In this document: piece after piece, positions 1 through 11,218 of the stretch
Numbering within the stretch: position 1 is the stretch's first letter
How the letters are laid out: the number at the start of each line of letters is the position of its first letter
DNA from: Pseudocercospora fijiensis CIRAD86
Lineage: Eukaryota > Ascomycota > Dothideomycetes > Mycosphaerellales > Mycosphaerellaceae
Direction: 5' to 3'
Length of the DNA: 64,000 bases
NCBI RefSeq assembly: GCF_000340215.1
Contig: NW_006921532.1
Span: forward strand, 3,203,337 to 3,267,336
Program-made: the position numbers and the translations under genes
Notes under the pieces: generated by a model
Seen by the model: only the letters and a program-made list of their open reading frames with translations
What the model was told of the DNA's origin: nothing
Database searches by the model: none

Positions 1-3000
1 ACGGCGTAAGACTATCGACATTGTGCTAGCTATTATACGTACCTGTCTCGTATCGGACACGTATAGGACTAACTATAAGACTAAGGTTATACTAGATCTA
101 GGAAATTCAGTTAGTGCCCTTATTAGCTATCGCCTAGCTAAGCAATTAGACCTTCGACAACTGCCTAGGACTAACCTGCTAACCCTTACTTAGTTTAATA
201 ACGCTCGGCACTTGACCTATAGGGCCTACTATGTCTATATAGCCCTAAAGGACGACCTCGGCAATAAGCGCCTACTAAACTTTACTGCCTACGCGGTAGA
301 TATAGACAGCCTCCTATCTAACATTGTTATTAGCAACCCTGTTCTTAAGTACTATACTATAGTTATAGACTTAGGCAGTTAATAATAGCGATTTAGAATC
401 GCTCGGAAAGAGGACATTGAATATATCGATGTTAGCGAGTGCCCTAATAATATTAGGGTCCTATTTATTAGCAACCTAACCCTAGCTAACCCGACGGTCG
501 ACCTGCTCGGTAATAATAATAAGCCTGTGCCCCCTAATAGTATAGATCCTAATTAGCTTGCTCGTATACTAGAGCCTATCCGAGAGACCTATATTAATGT
601 GTTTAAACACTACCTAGCATCGACATTACCTATATTTAAAGAGACGGATTATAAGATTAACATTATAGAGGGCAAAGAGGTTCCTTTTAGCCCCCTCTAC
701 AACCTTAGTAAACGAGAGCTTGCTATACTACGTGAGTACCTAGAGGAAAACCTAGCTAATAGCCGCATTCGGTATAGTAACAGCCCTGCTAGTGCACCTA
801 TCCTGTTTGTTCCAAAGAAGGATAGTAGCCTGCGTTTATACGTCGATTACTATAGACTTAATGCTGTTACTATTAAAGACCGCTGTCTACTTCCGCTTAT
901 TAATAAGACCCTCGATCGCCTTTCTAGGGCTTACTTCTACACTATACTAGACATTAAGGATGCGTACTATCGTATCCGTATCCGTAAGGGCGATAAATAG
1001 AAGACGGCCTTTCGTACTCGTTATAGCTATTTCGAGTACTTAGTTATACTATTTAGGCTAGCTAATGCCCCTGCTACATTCTAGTCCTACATTAATCGGG
1101 CCCTTTCGGGCCTATTAAATCACCTCTATATAGTTTACCTAGATAACATCCTAGTTTATACACACTCTCCTAACATTGCGGAACACTAGGCTATAGTCCG
1201 CAAGGTACTCGATCGCCTAAGGGCCTATAGTTTGTACTACAAACCCTCTAAATGTACCTTTGCTACTAAAGAGGTGTCCTTCCTTAGCTTCCTCGTATTA
1301 ACCGAGGGTGTTAAGGCTAATCCTAATCGGATTAAGACTATTACTAAGTAGCTAACCCCTACTAGTATTAAGGAGCTTCAATTATTCCTCGGCTTCGCTA
1401 ATTCCTATCGTCGCTTTATTAAGGGCTATTTACGGCATGTAATGCCCCTAACTAAGCTTACTAAAACTAAGGCCAACCTAACTAGAGAGTTTAAATGGAC
1501 TAATAGAGTATAAGCCGCGTTTAACGGTTTAAAGAAGCGATTTACTAAAGTCCCTTTATTATACTATTTTGTACTAAATAAGTAGATCCGAATTGAGACT
1601 AACGCTTTACAGTTCGCTATATTAGCTATAATGTCTTAGTAGTTAGACAGTGACTACTACTAGCACCTAATTGCCTTCTTCTCGAGAAAGATAATTAATG
1701 CTAAGCGTCGCTACGAGACCTACGAGTAAGAGCTCTTAGCTATTGTCGAGGCCTTTAAGCATTAGAGGCACTACCTCGATAGGGCTTAATATACAATACA
1801 GGTCTATATAGACTATAACAACCTCCGTAGAATTACGAAGGTTACTAGGGTTATAGGTCGACAGGCTAGATAGGCCGTCTACCTCGCTAGGTTTGATTTT
1901 GATATATTATATCGGCTAGGCGTAAGCAACCCTACTAATAGCCTATCGAGGCGACCTAATTACGACAGCGGGACTTAGCAATCTATTAATTTATTGTTTC
2001 TAACCCTATAGTATAAGATTGCTATAGCCCGTATTGTTAATAAGTATACGTAGGATAAGCGGCTTACCAGACTCCGCGACGGCTTAAAGCATATTAATGC
2101 TCTTACTATATTAATAGTACGTATTAAGGCAAGAGCTAAGGACACAGATAGGAGAAGTTATAATAACTCCCTAGTCGATATCGCTATATATAGTAATAGC
2201 GATTAAAGCACTAATATAGTTAATCCGGCTGCTAGTGCTATTAGATGCATACAATACGTACCTCGTTTAATAGCGAGGGTGCTATTAAATAACCTTGTAA
2301 ATAGGGATAGTTAATCGTTTATAGACGAGCTATTACGTGCTTAGCAGAGAGACGCCTTTGCTACTAAACATATCGATAAGCTTATAAGTAGGCGAAAGAC
2401 TCGATCTAGTAAGAGTAACAATTAGTCGATCGATAACAAAGGTTATTTAAAGTTTAAGGGCAGATACTATGTCCCCGCTAAATATTCGATCCGACAAGAA
2501 CTTCTTAAGCGACACTATAATAGTAAGCTTGCCGGTTACTATAGCATAGAGAGGTCGTACGAGCTACTATCGCGCACATACTACTAGCCGAATAGTAAGC
2601 GGGATATAAAGGACTACGTAAATACGTATACCGTATATTAACGAGTTAAAGCGCCGAAGCACTTGCTATTTAGCGAGTTGTCTTCACTCCCTATTCTAAA
2701 GAAGCTATTCGCAGAGCTTATAATAGACTTTATTATAGGACTTCCGCCTACTAAGCGTAAGGGGGAAGTATATAATACTATCCTTGTTATAGTAGATCGA
2801 TTTACTAAGGGCGCTCGATATATCCCGGCGCGTAAGGATTAGACTGCTATTAATATAGCAGAGGCGCTATAGACTAACATCTTCTATACCTATTAGGGAA
2901 CCCCTAAAGGGATAGTCTCTAACCGAGGCTCGACATTTACATCGCACTATTAGAGCGAAATATGCCTATAGCTAAGACTAAAGCATCGGCTATTAACAGC

Positions 3001-3859
3001 CTTCTATCTATAGACTAACGGTTAAATAGAGAGGCAGAATGCTACCCTATAGCAGTACCTGCGCAGTTATATTAATAAGAACCCCGAGGACTAGGTCAAC
3101 CTCCTATAACCGGCCGAATTTGTATACAATAATAGCGTGCATTCATTAACTAAGGTTTTACTATATATAGCTATAATAGGCTAAAACGCTACCTTACTAT
3201 AAGACCTATTTACCTCGCTCGAGGCCGAGCGCAAGGAAAGGGAAGCGCGTTAAGCCCCTAAAATACTAGCGGCTATCGAGAGGGTTTAAAAGATACGAGA
3301 GATTCACGCTAAGATAGCTAATAAACTAGCAAAGGCCTAGGCCTATTAGAAGGCCTATTATAACAAACACTATATACCGATAACCTTCAAGCAAGGCGAT
3401 ATAGTTATACTTAGTATAAAGAACCTCCGCATCCGCAAACACCTATTACCTAATAGCAAAACACGCCCTAAACTAGCACTACGGTTTATTAGCCTATTCC
3501 GAATCCGAGAACCGAAGGGCAATAGCTAGGCCTATTAGTTATGGCTCCTACTATACTACACTATCTATAACACCTTCTACATCTCCCTCCTTAAACTATA
3601 CTACTACCGCGGAGACCCTAATAAAGAAGCCCCTGCTAAACATAAAGAAATACTAGCCGACGGTGAAGAGCTGTAGTCTATAGAACGTATCCTATAGCAC
3701 CGGACTAGGAAAGGCAAGAAGGAGTACCTACTAAGATAGTAAGGCTATTTACCTAAATAGGACTCGTAGGAAGCTAAAGCCTCTTTTAAAGATATAACTA
3801 AGTTGTTAGATAAGTATTAGACTAGTATAAAGAACAAGAAGAAGGCTAAAAGCTCGTAA
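1..3859 (+). pseudogene. pol polyprotein of copy A, RIP-inactivated
   Basis: This is a decayed Pol polyprotein for retrotransposon replication and integration. In order I read a retropepsin-like stretch (about 85-370, with an LDLG...ALIS motif), reverse transcriptase (about 600-1300), RNase H (about 1590-1990), integrase (about 2480-3150) and a C-terminal chromodomain (about 3670-3830). The open stretch at 599-1000 holds the conserved RT fingers and palm ([30 protein letters not shown]). The RT active site reads YLDN rather than YLDD (1136-1147), and the second integrase aspartate is Asn (VSNRG near 2920). Both changes are TG-to-TA transitions. TAG stops interrupt the frame throughout, so no functional product is expected. 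Confidence 0.9.
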
Positions 3860-5092
3860 TGTTACTAAGGCTTAGGATTAATAGCACCCCCGGGGTGCTA
3901 TTAGCTAACTAATTAGAGGCCGACAAACTAGGATAATAAGGCTACACTACTATAGTAGACGCGCACTAAGCATCAACAAACGCGCTATAACTGTTAACTA
4001 ATCGCCTGCTCTTTTAAGGGATCTACCCCTTTACTAGCGTACGCAATAAGGCCCTCCTCTTAGTATTTAAGTCCCCCTCTTGTTCCTTTCTTCTAACGAG
4101 GCCTCGAGGCCTAAGCGATCGGCGAAGGCGTACGCGTAGCGGATAGTGCCGGCAGTGTATTAGGAGAAACGGCGCGCGCCTATATTAGTAACGGTATTAC
4201 CGAGTTGTTGTTAGTTAAAGAAGGAAATTAGAAGAAGGTAAAGTTAGCGCTAAGACGACTAGCGCTGCTATTGTTAACATTACTTGCTGCTATCGCTGCG
4301 CCTACAGACACAACCTTACCTATACTACGAGCCTAAGACACCTTTAATTAAAACTTTAATTAAAAGCTTTAAGCCTGTTAAAGGTTTAATTAAAACTTTA
4401 AGGCTAAGTTAAAACTTTAACTAAGTTAAAAGATTAAGCGACTAATAGACTAACTAAGGGCAAAACTATAGAGCTAAGCTAGCCGGGGTCGATCTTGCGG
4501 ACAATAGGTTACTCCTCGATCTATCTAACCCTTTAAGCGAGGCGAACCTCTACTACTGCACTTACAATAGCCTTTACCTATAGAAACTAGAAGAACTAAG
4601 TTTTTTAAAAGGATATAATTAGTTAATACTTAAAGGCTGCCAAACCTAACTAATTTAGGCTAGTAAAACTACGATAGTAAATAATAGCCCTCGTAACAAC
4701 AAGAACAACCCTCGGAAGCGGACATTGCTAGGTCTTTTAAGAGTAGACGCAAAGAACTCGGTACGACATTACGTAGAGCGGAGGTAGGGCTGCAATACCT
4801 CGTACGTCTACCTATTATAGTAGGGAAGACGCGCTCGTATTGTAATTAGTCGAAGGCCCTTAATTCTTATAGACATATATCACTTTATAGTTCATTATAT
4901 ATAGGGATAGCGCAGTTAGAGTTAGACATTGTATTAGAAGGTAAGGTTTGATATAGTTATATAATTAAGTAGTTAAGTGTTTAATTCAGCGCGGACTAAG
5001 CGGCTTATTAGACCTGCTAAGTTAGTAGCAATAGGGGTTGAGACTAGAATAAAGACCGGCTACGAGGGCGCGGCCTTTAGAAGGGAAGCGTG
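3860..5092 (+). other. untranslated region between pol and 3' LTR, copy A
   Basis: About 1.2 kb separate the pol stop from the LTR, and the same stretch is present in copies B and C. It carries a conserved cccggggtgc palindrome just after pol, an AT-rich stretch of repeated ttaattaaaactt near 4345-4430, and a purine-rich tract (agaagggaagcg) directly before the LTR that is the likely polypurine primer. I see no convincing gene in it. Confidence 0.6.
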
Positions 5093-5289
5093 TATTATAG
5101 CCAAAGAGGCTATACGTAATTAGCATATAACTAGGCCGAGTGAAGCTAGGGTCTTAATGCCTTAGGCAGGGCTTAGCGCTTAGCGTTAGGCTAACTCTCC
5201 TACCTTCCTCCCTCTCCTCCTAGATCTCTATCGAATACTAAACTGATTTACTACTACCCTATCTACCTACTGATATAACCCTTCTTATA
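5093..5289 (+). repeat. 3' LTR of copy A (197 bp)
   Basis: The sequence matches the four other LTRs in the window along its whole 197 bp. Its ends are tattatagcc and cttcttata; in the least mutated copies they read tgtcagagcc and cttcttaca, so the original TG...CA termini have been converted to TA...TA by RIP-type changes. Confidence 0.9.
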
Positions 5290-8200
5290 AGACTAGTATA
5301 TATCCTTAAAAGCCTCGATACCGCTACCTAAGATAGACCGAGTCTAACTACGAGCGAAGCGTTATAATAGTATCTAACGGAGGAGGTAGTCGGCGAAGGC
5401 AATAGCCTTAAGGCAGGTATTATCGAACGAGGCCTTGCCCTAAAGGTAGTCTATTAATTGCTAGAAACCAACCTACTAAGACCGTATTTGCCCTTCTCGC
5501 CTATCTTCTAGAGACCGGTTTAAGCCTAAGCAAAAACAAAAGCTTTTAAAACTACGAAGATTACTACCTAAAGCAGATAGAACTAGCAGAAGTCGATACG
5601 TACGACGAGACGTATAGGTACTAGAGGAGGAGGAGGTAGAGCAGGCACGAATAGTAGTAGTAGTAGCGGTAGTAGTACTATAGGTCCGGCCGGAGGTACG
5701 ATAGGAGGCGGTAAGGCAAGCGGCGCTAGACTAAACAGACCCGGCGCGAATAGTCTAAGACCTTATAGATTTAGTAATAGTACTATTTAAGGTGCCTACG
5801 GCGGTGCTACCGTGCCCTATCTAGATCTATATTAGCGGCAGAAACGACGATTTTACTAGGCTAGAGGATAACGTACCTAGCCCCGAAGCGAGTAGCCCGC
5901 CGTAGGATCTGTACTACCGCTACCTATATATCGCCCTCGTTTAGCTTTATAACGGCTATATTTCCTAGTTAGCGCGTGCCTAAGGTAGAGACGAGCCTAC
6001 TAGGGCAACTTGCAGCGTACTAGTACTATCTTTGTTACTTTCCGTACCGCTAACGTAGTTCTTATATTTAAGGTAACGTTGTTATAGGGGAGAGCGAGAA
6101 AGTATACGTTATATCGATAGACTTAGGAAGTACGCAATATATAACTATAAGAGTAAGGTAAGTTTAGTAGGTTTAGTTATTTAAGTAAGCTCGTATTGTT
6201 CTAAAAGTAAATAGGAAACTTACAACCTAGCCTTCCTTCCTAGTAACGTCGTAGTACGCTCTAAGGCGTTAATAAAGGAGGCGAGGGAGGGAATACTATA
6301 CTCTATCGAGGCAAAGGGAATCGAATCTATTAAGTTTAACCTAGAAGCTATTTAAACAACTAATGTCAAAGCTAGAAACATTTAAATAATAAGACTAATG
6401 CCGGAAATACCGAAATCTATATTAATACTCGATGCTTAGCCCTTCTTGTTAACCTTCTTACCTCCTATAGATCTTAGCGATATTAGTAGAGGTGTCTGCC
6501 CTAGATAATGTCCCTAGTCTGCCTTGAAATTCTCTCGCGCTATACCTATAGCCTCTCGCTCGATCGCTGCCTAAGCTAGCCCTTAAGATATAGCACTCGT
6601 CGGCTAGACCTACTACTAGTTAATATACTAATGCTAATCTTAGTCGCAATACTAGGACCTATAGCTCAATTTAGGTTCTCTACTAGTCGCTAGGAAGTAG
6701 GGGATCAACTTTCGCGAGTCTATAAACCCTATTCTAACGCATTAACTTCTCGCTCTAAGGTAGAGATATAAAGGCCTAGCTATCGGCTATAACGCGGAAC
6801 GCTTTTTAGATACCCTCCTATAATATTACTACTTTAGCACTCTTGTCTATTAACTTCTAGAGCTCCCTACCCTTCCCGCCTATAATATCTCCGGCTTAAG
6901 TTAGCTCTTATTATTGCCCTCGGTTTGCTTGTCGAGAGGTCGGCAGTGCTAGCTATATTAGAGGCCCGTATGCTCGCGCGTACTATTCTAGGAACGTAGG
7001 CTCGTATACCGACTACAGACTTGTACGGTTACCGCTATTCGGACTATTATCGTTATACTAATATCCCTAACGCGTAGGGACCCGAGGGTAACTATTCGGG
7101 AACAGAGTATACGAGTCTCGGATTATTAACGTACGCTAGTAGTCTTCGTCGAGGTCGCGATAACGTCCGAATAGCGTAAAAGAAGCTTGCCTCGTCTGAT
7201 TCGGAAGGCCCTAAATGCCTGCCTCTCTAGAGTTAAACTAATACGTAAAGGTAATACTGCCTTATCTATTATTCGCCGCTACTAGCGTCTATACGACTAA
7301 CTATAGTATAGTCGCCGGGCCGCTATTGTTCGGTAGATCGTACTGCCTCGTAGTAAAATAGAGCATACCTAGGAACGCTCTACCTACGCCGTTCTAAACT
7401 ATACCGATAATAATACCCTTTAAATGTTAGTATTCGTACGGACGAATCGACGACTATAGGCACTTACTATTCCCTAAAGGCTACGAACTAGACCTATATC
7501 CGTATCGAAATAAGCTAGTAATAATAGCGCTCCGCCCTAGTTCTACTAGCCCTAGTTCTACTATATATTGTTAGACATTTCGTCGAAGTAGCTCGAGTAT
7601 TCTATACTATCGGGTAATTAATAATTGTTATTAAAGAAAGGAAGGGGGATTGCCGTTAACTAAAGTCTTATATACTGTAACTAACTACCTACTAGAGCTC
7701 CTTCCTTATCGCCTAGAAAGCGTACGTAGGTAATAGACGAAGTTACGCGGTATGTAATAGTTTAAGTTATACTAGTAGTAACATTTCTACTATTATATGC
7801 CGCTTCTAGAAGCAGGCGCTAGTTGCTACCTGCCCTTTGTATAGGAAAGTAGGTATTTAACGCCTATACTAAGCCCTCGATTAATCTTATCGATAACAAT
7901 AACAACCTCCGGAATATAGCTATCTTCTTAGAACCTTAAACATACGTCTAAGCTAACCCGAATACCGAAGTTTACTATAGCTCCTACCTACTTCGACGTC
8001 GATAGAGGTATAGTACGGTATTAAGACTAGCAAGTATAGATCTAAGAAAGCTAAGGATCTATAGATACTAACTATACGCTTTAGGTCTCGTATATTAAAG
8101 TTAGCGAGGTTGTTTATAAGGACGGATCGATAGCTCTACTTGCGATCGGTCGCAAGGAATAGCGTACGGATAAACCGAATAAGCAGTATACCGCTAAACT

Positions 8201-8760
8201 ATAGACCTTTATCGTTATCGAATTCGATCGGAAGGAGATTAAACAGAACTAGCTAGAGTAGGACATTCGCGATATCTAAGGCTCTAATATGTTTATCGTA
8301 TACGAATAGAAGGATTTAGGCGGGATTTAGAATCTTCCTCCTAGCCTAGTCGAAAGTAAGAGGGTTAGTATAGTTATAGAGCGGAAGGCCTCGAAGCTAC
8401 TAGAATATCCCGAGGTTTAGAAGATCCGTTAGTTTAAGAGATATAAAGATCTTATATAGGTATAGCGGATAAAGCAATTCGAGGAGGATTGTATAGTAAT
8501 CGACTTTAGTAGTAGCATAAAGCTAGCAACTTATAGCTAATGCCGCACTACTAAGGACAGCAAAGGCCCTAGTTCGTAGACGAAGTTCTTCCGTAAGCGT
8601 AGCTTCGAGCTGCCGATGCCGTAGTAGAGGTTCTAGTAGCTATTTAGCCTATAGAAGTAGGTCGCGAAGAGGTACTAACGTTTAAGAAAAATATAACCGT
8701 ACTAATACTATAAGATACTTTATATAGTAGTACGTAAAACTTATATTAAACTAAGTCTAC
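5290..8760 (+). pseudogene. large unknown + strand coding region, RIP-degraded
   Basis: I do not recognise this gene. After the copy A LTR there is a long + strand region in which almost every interruption is TAG or TAA at a plausible former Gln or Trp codon. The clearest part is about 7900-8750, where the frame reads as a charged, ordinary protein (for example a segment ending in FIVIEFDRKEIKQNQLEQDI with stops read as Gln, near 8200-8270). Between 6600 and 7500 two + strand frames are about equally open, so indels or frameshifts are likely. It lies upstream of the RecQ-like helicase on the same strand and could be an upstream part of the same element, but the minisatellite in between leaves that unproven. 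Confidence 0.45.
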
Positions 8761-8879
8761 TATCCCGTATATATTATTATTATATCCTATACGAGTCGTC
8801 GATGCTTAAGGTCTATTAAATACGGTTTTAGAGATATAGAAAAGGGGGAGAGGGGGGCGGCTAATAGACGCAAATCCCT

Positions 8880-9110
8880 CCTAGTATAATAGAAAGTCTC
8901 GGCTATAGGCTATAGATTCTAAATTAAGATCGACGGCGGGCTAGATATTCCGAATAGAAATCGGCCGTAGGTTGCTAATTCTAAGTTGAAATCGGCCGTA
9001 GGCTACTAATTCTAAGTTAAAATCGATAGCGGGCTAGATATTCCGAGTAGAAATCGGCCGTAGGCTACAGATTATAAATTAGAATCGGCTATAATATAGA
9101 AAGCGATAGT
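8880..9110. repeat. short imperfect repeats built on atcggccgtaggct
   Basis: Four to five imperfect copies of a roughly 40- to 60-bp unit containing aaatcggccgtaggctac or gatcgacggcgggctagata alternate here. They directly follow the end of the unknown coding region. No gene is seen. Confidence 0.6.
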
Positions 9111-9342
9111 AGTAGTATCGCTACCGTCGATAATTTAACGAGTTAAACGACAATGCCCGCGTCGTTCGAAGCAGGGCACTATCTCCGCTATTAAGCAGCT
9201 TCTAACGTGTATACTATGCTAGCAAGCGCTTCTAAACGGGGATAGGGTACTTACTCTGCATCGTAAGGGGCGGAGTACGAAGTCGGGAGGCTAGATACCC
9301 GAAATAAAGACCTAAATAAGCAGACTTAGTACCTAGGCTAGG

Positions 9343-10089
9343 CTAGCGGTACTAAAGATGCTATTTCTAGGCTAGTAGTGCTAAAGATGCTATTTCTAGG
9401 CTAGTGCTAAAGATGCTATTTCTAGGCTAGTAGTACTAAAGATACTGTTTCTAGGCTAGTGCTAAAGATGCTATTTCTAGGCTAGTAGTGCTAAAGATGC
9501 TATTTCTAGGCTAGTACTAAAGATGCTATTTCTAGGCTAGTACTAAAGATGCTGTTTCTAGGCTAGTACTAAAGATACTATTTCTAGGCTAGTACTAAAG
9601 ATACTATTTCTAGGCTAGTGCTAAAGATGCTATTCTAGGCTAGTACTAAAGCTGCTATTTCTAGGCTAGTACTAAAGATGCTGTTTCTAGGCTAGTGCTA
9701 AAGATGCTATTTCTAGGCTAGTAGTGCTAAAGATGCTGTTTCTAGGCTAGTACTAAAGATGCTATTTCTAGGCTAGTAGTGCTAAAGATGCTATTTCTAG
9801 GCTAGTACTAAAGATGCTATTTCTAGGCTAGTACTAAAGATGCTGTTTCTAGGCTAGTGCTAAAGATGCTGTTTCTAGGCTAGTACTAAAGATGCTATTC
9901 TAGGCTAGTGCTAAAGCTACCATTTCTAGGCTAGTACTAAAGATGCTGTTTCTAGGCTAGTGCTAAAGATGCTGTTTCTAGGCTAGCGGTGCTAAAGCTG
10001 CTATTTCTAGGCTAGCGGTGCTAAAGCTACTATTTCTAGGCTAGTACTAAAGATACTGTTTCTAGGCTAGTAGTGCTAAAGATACTGCA
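9343..10089. repeat. minisatellite, 26-29-bp unit, about 28 copies
   Basis: A tandem array of the unit tttctaggctagtactaaag plus atgcta, about 26 bp long, varies by a 3-bp insertion (tagtagtgct in place of tagtgct or tagtact) and by single-base loss. The copies are very alike, unlike most of the surrounding sequence, which suggests recent expansion or homogenisation after or during RIP. Confidence 0.9.
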
Positions 10090-10430
10090 TCTACTCTAAC
10101 TTTTTAACCTTTAGCAACTTTTAGTAACTTTTATTACTGTTTAGTACCCGAGCCGGTAGTAGATCTTTAGAAGGGATCTTTAGAGGGCAAAGCCGGCAGT
10201 AGACCTTTATAGAGCAAAGCTAGCTCTCGAACTTTCGAACTTTTAGCAACCTTTACTACTATTTAGCACCCTTGCTAGCACTATTGTTAATCTTAAGAGG
10301 GCAGAGCTAGATCTCGAACCTTCGAACTTTTAGCAACTTTTAGCAACTTTTATTACCCTTAGTAGCACTATTGTTAATCTTTAGAGGGCTAGCTACCCGA
10401 CCTTTTAGCAACTTTTATCGCCGTTTAGGA
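10090..10430 (+). repeat. array of ttttagcaac motifs with ggtagtagrtcttta spacers
   Basis: The array has repeated aacttttagcaac and aacttttattac blocks separated by GC-richer spacers such as gagccggtagtagatcttta and gagggcaaagc. The same composite repeat occurs at 31850-32290 (same orientation) and at 38868-39600 (opposite orientation). In each place it lies upstream, in the sense of transcription, of a large decayed gene. Confidence 0.7.
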
Positions 10431-11218
10431 ATGTAGCCCGCGATCTAGTTAGGGGTTCTAGCCTACCTCCTTTTAGGCGCTTCGTATTAGGTCTGTGCTC
10501 TCGGTTATCTCGGTTCTAAATTGATACCTAAGGCAAGCTAAGTCTTAGCGAAGCGCCTAAACTCAAAACGTTAAAAACGGACACTACACTCCCGAGAACA
10601 CAGATTTAGACATTGAATAGCATAATAACTAGAGGTCTGAGCGTGTTACATATATAAAGGGGGTTCTAGAAGGCACGTAAGTAAATGATTTAGGCGTGTT
10701 ACGTAAAAAAAATATATAGAACTGCGACCTGTAGAAAAATAAGACTGTTTTTACGAAGGGATAGTTATATAAGCTCGCGTTTGTCGTACGAACACCTATA
10801 TTAGACAATCTACTAATACTCGTATCTGCTATTTGAAACACATAATCCCCTTAAGAAAGACCTACTCTATTACCTCTAAGTGTTTTTGAATGCGTGTCTT
10901 ACGCTTTACTTAGTCTATATGCCTTAGCTTATAACTAGCCTATACGCCTCTTGTTTCCGCCTACAAAGCCGCGCTCTTGTCTCCTATTACTAGAACCTTC
11001 GCAAACACTCTACTAAGCATCGCGCAATACTGCTAGACCTTTATCAAGTCCTAAACACTTCAAACAAGCATTACTAAAGCCTCTGCCTATATTAATCTCC
11101 GCCGCTACTAAGAGCGATACTCGAGTGCTACTATATATCTTCCGACAATACATCTTCCGACACTGCCGACCCTTATAAACACGCTATATCAGTCCGTATA
11201 ACTACAATAAGCCCGCTA
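10431..11218. other. AT-rich spacer upstream of the RecQ-like gene
   Basis: No gene, RNA or repeat that I can support is present. A 70-codon open frame on the minus strand at 10629-10841 has no recognisable features. The 3' part (about 10900-11218) may contain the 5' leader or an upstream exon of the helicase gene. Confidence 0.4.

Larger units (their letters stand above)
1..5289 (+). mobile_element. Ty3/gypsy chromovirus copy A (5' part outside window)
   Basis: The window opens inside the element: base 1 corresponds to about 42656 of the complete copy C, so the 5' LTR and gag of this copy lie upstream. What is present is pol (about 1-3859), a 1.2-kb untranslated stretch, and the 3' LTR (5093-5289). 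Reading frames are broken by dozens of TAG/TAA codons at positions where copies B and C sometimes keep CAA or CAG, which is the RIP pattern. The order protease, reverse transcriptase, RNase H, integrase, chromodomain identifies a chromovirus-type Ty3/gypsy element. No target-site duplication can be tested because the left end is missing; the five bases after the LTR are agact. Confidence 0.93.

Noticed and set aside
9343..10089. Possible CRISPR array
   Set aside because: Units are contiguous with no unique spacers, and the genome is fungal; it is a minisatellite.
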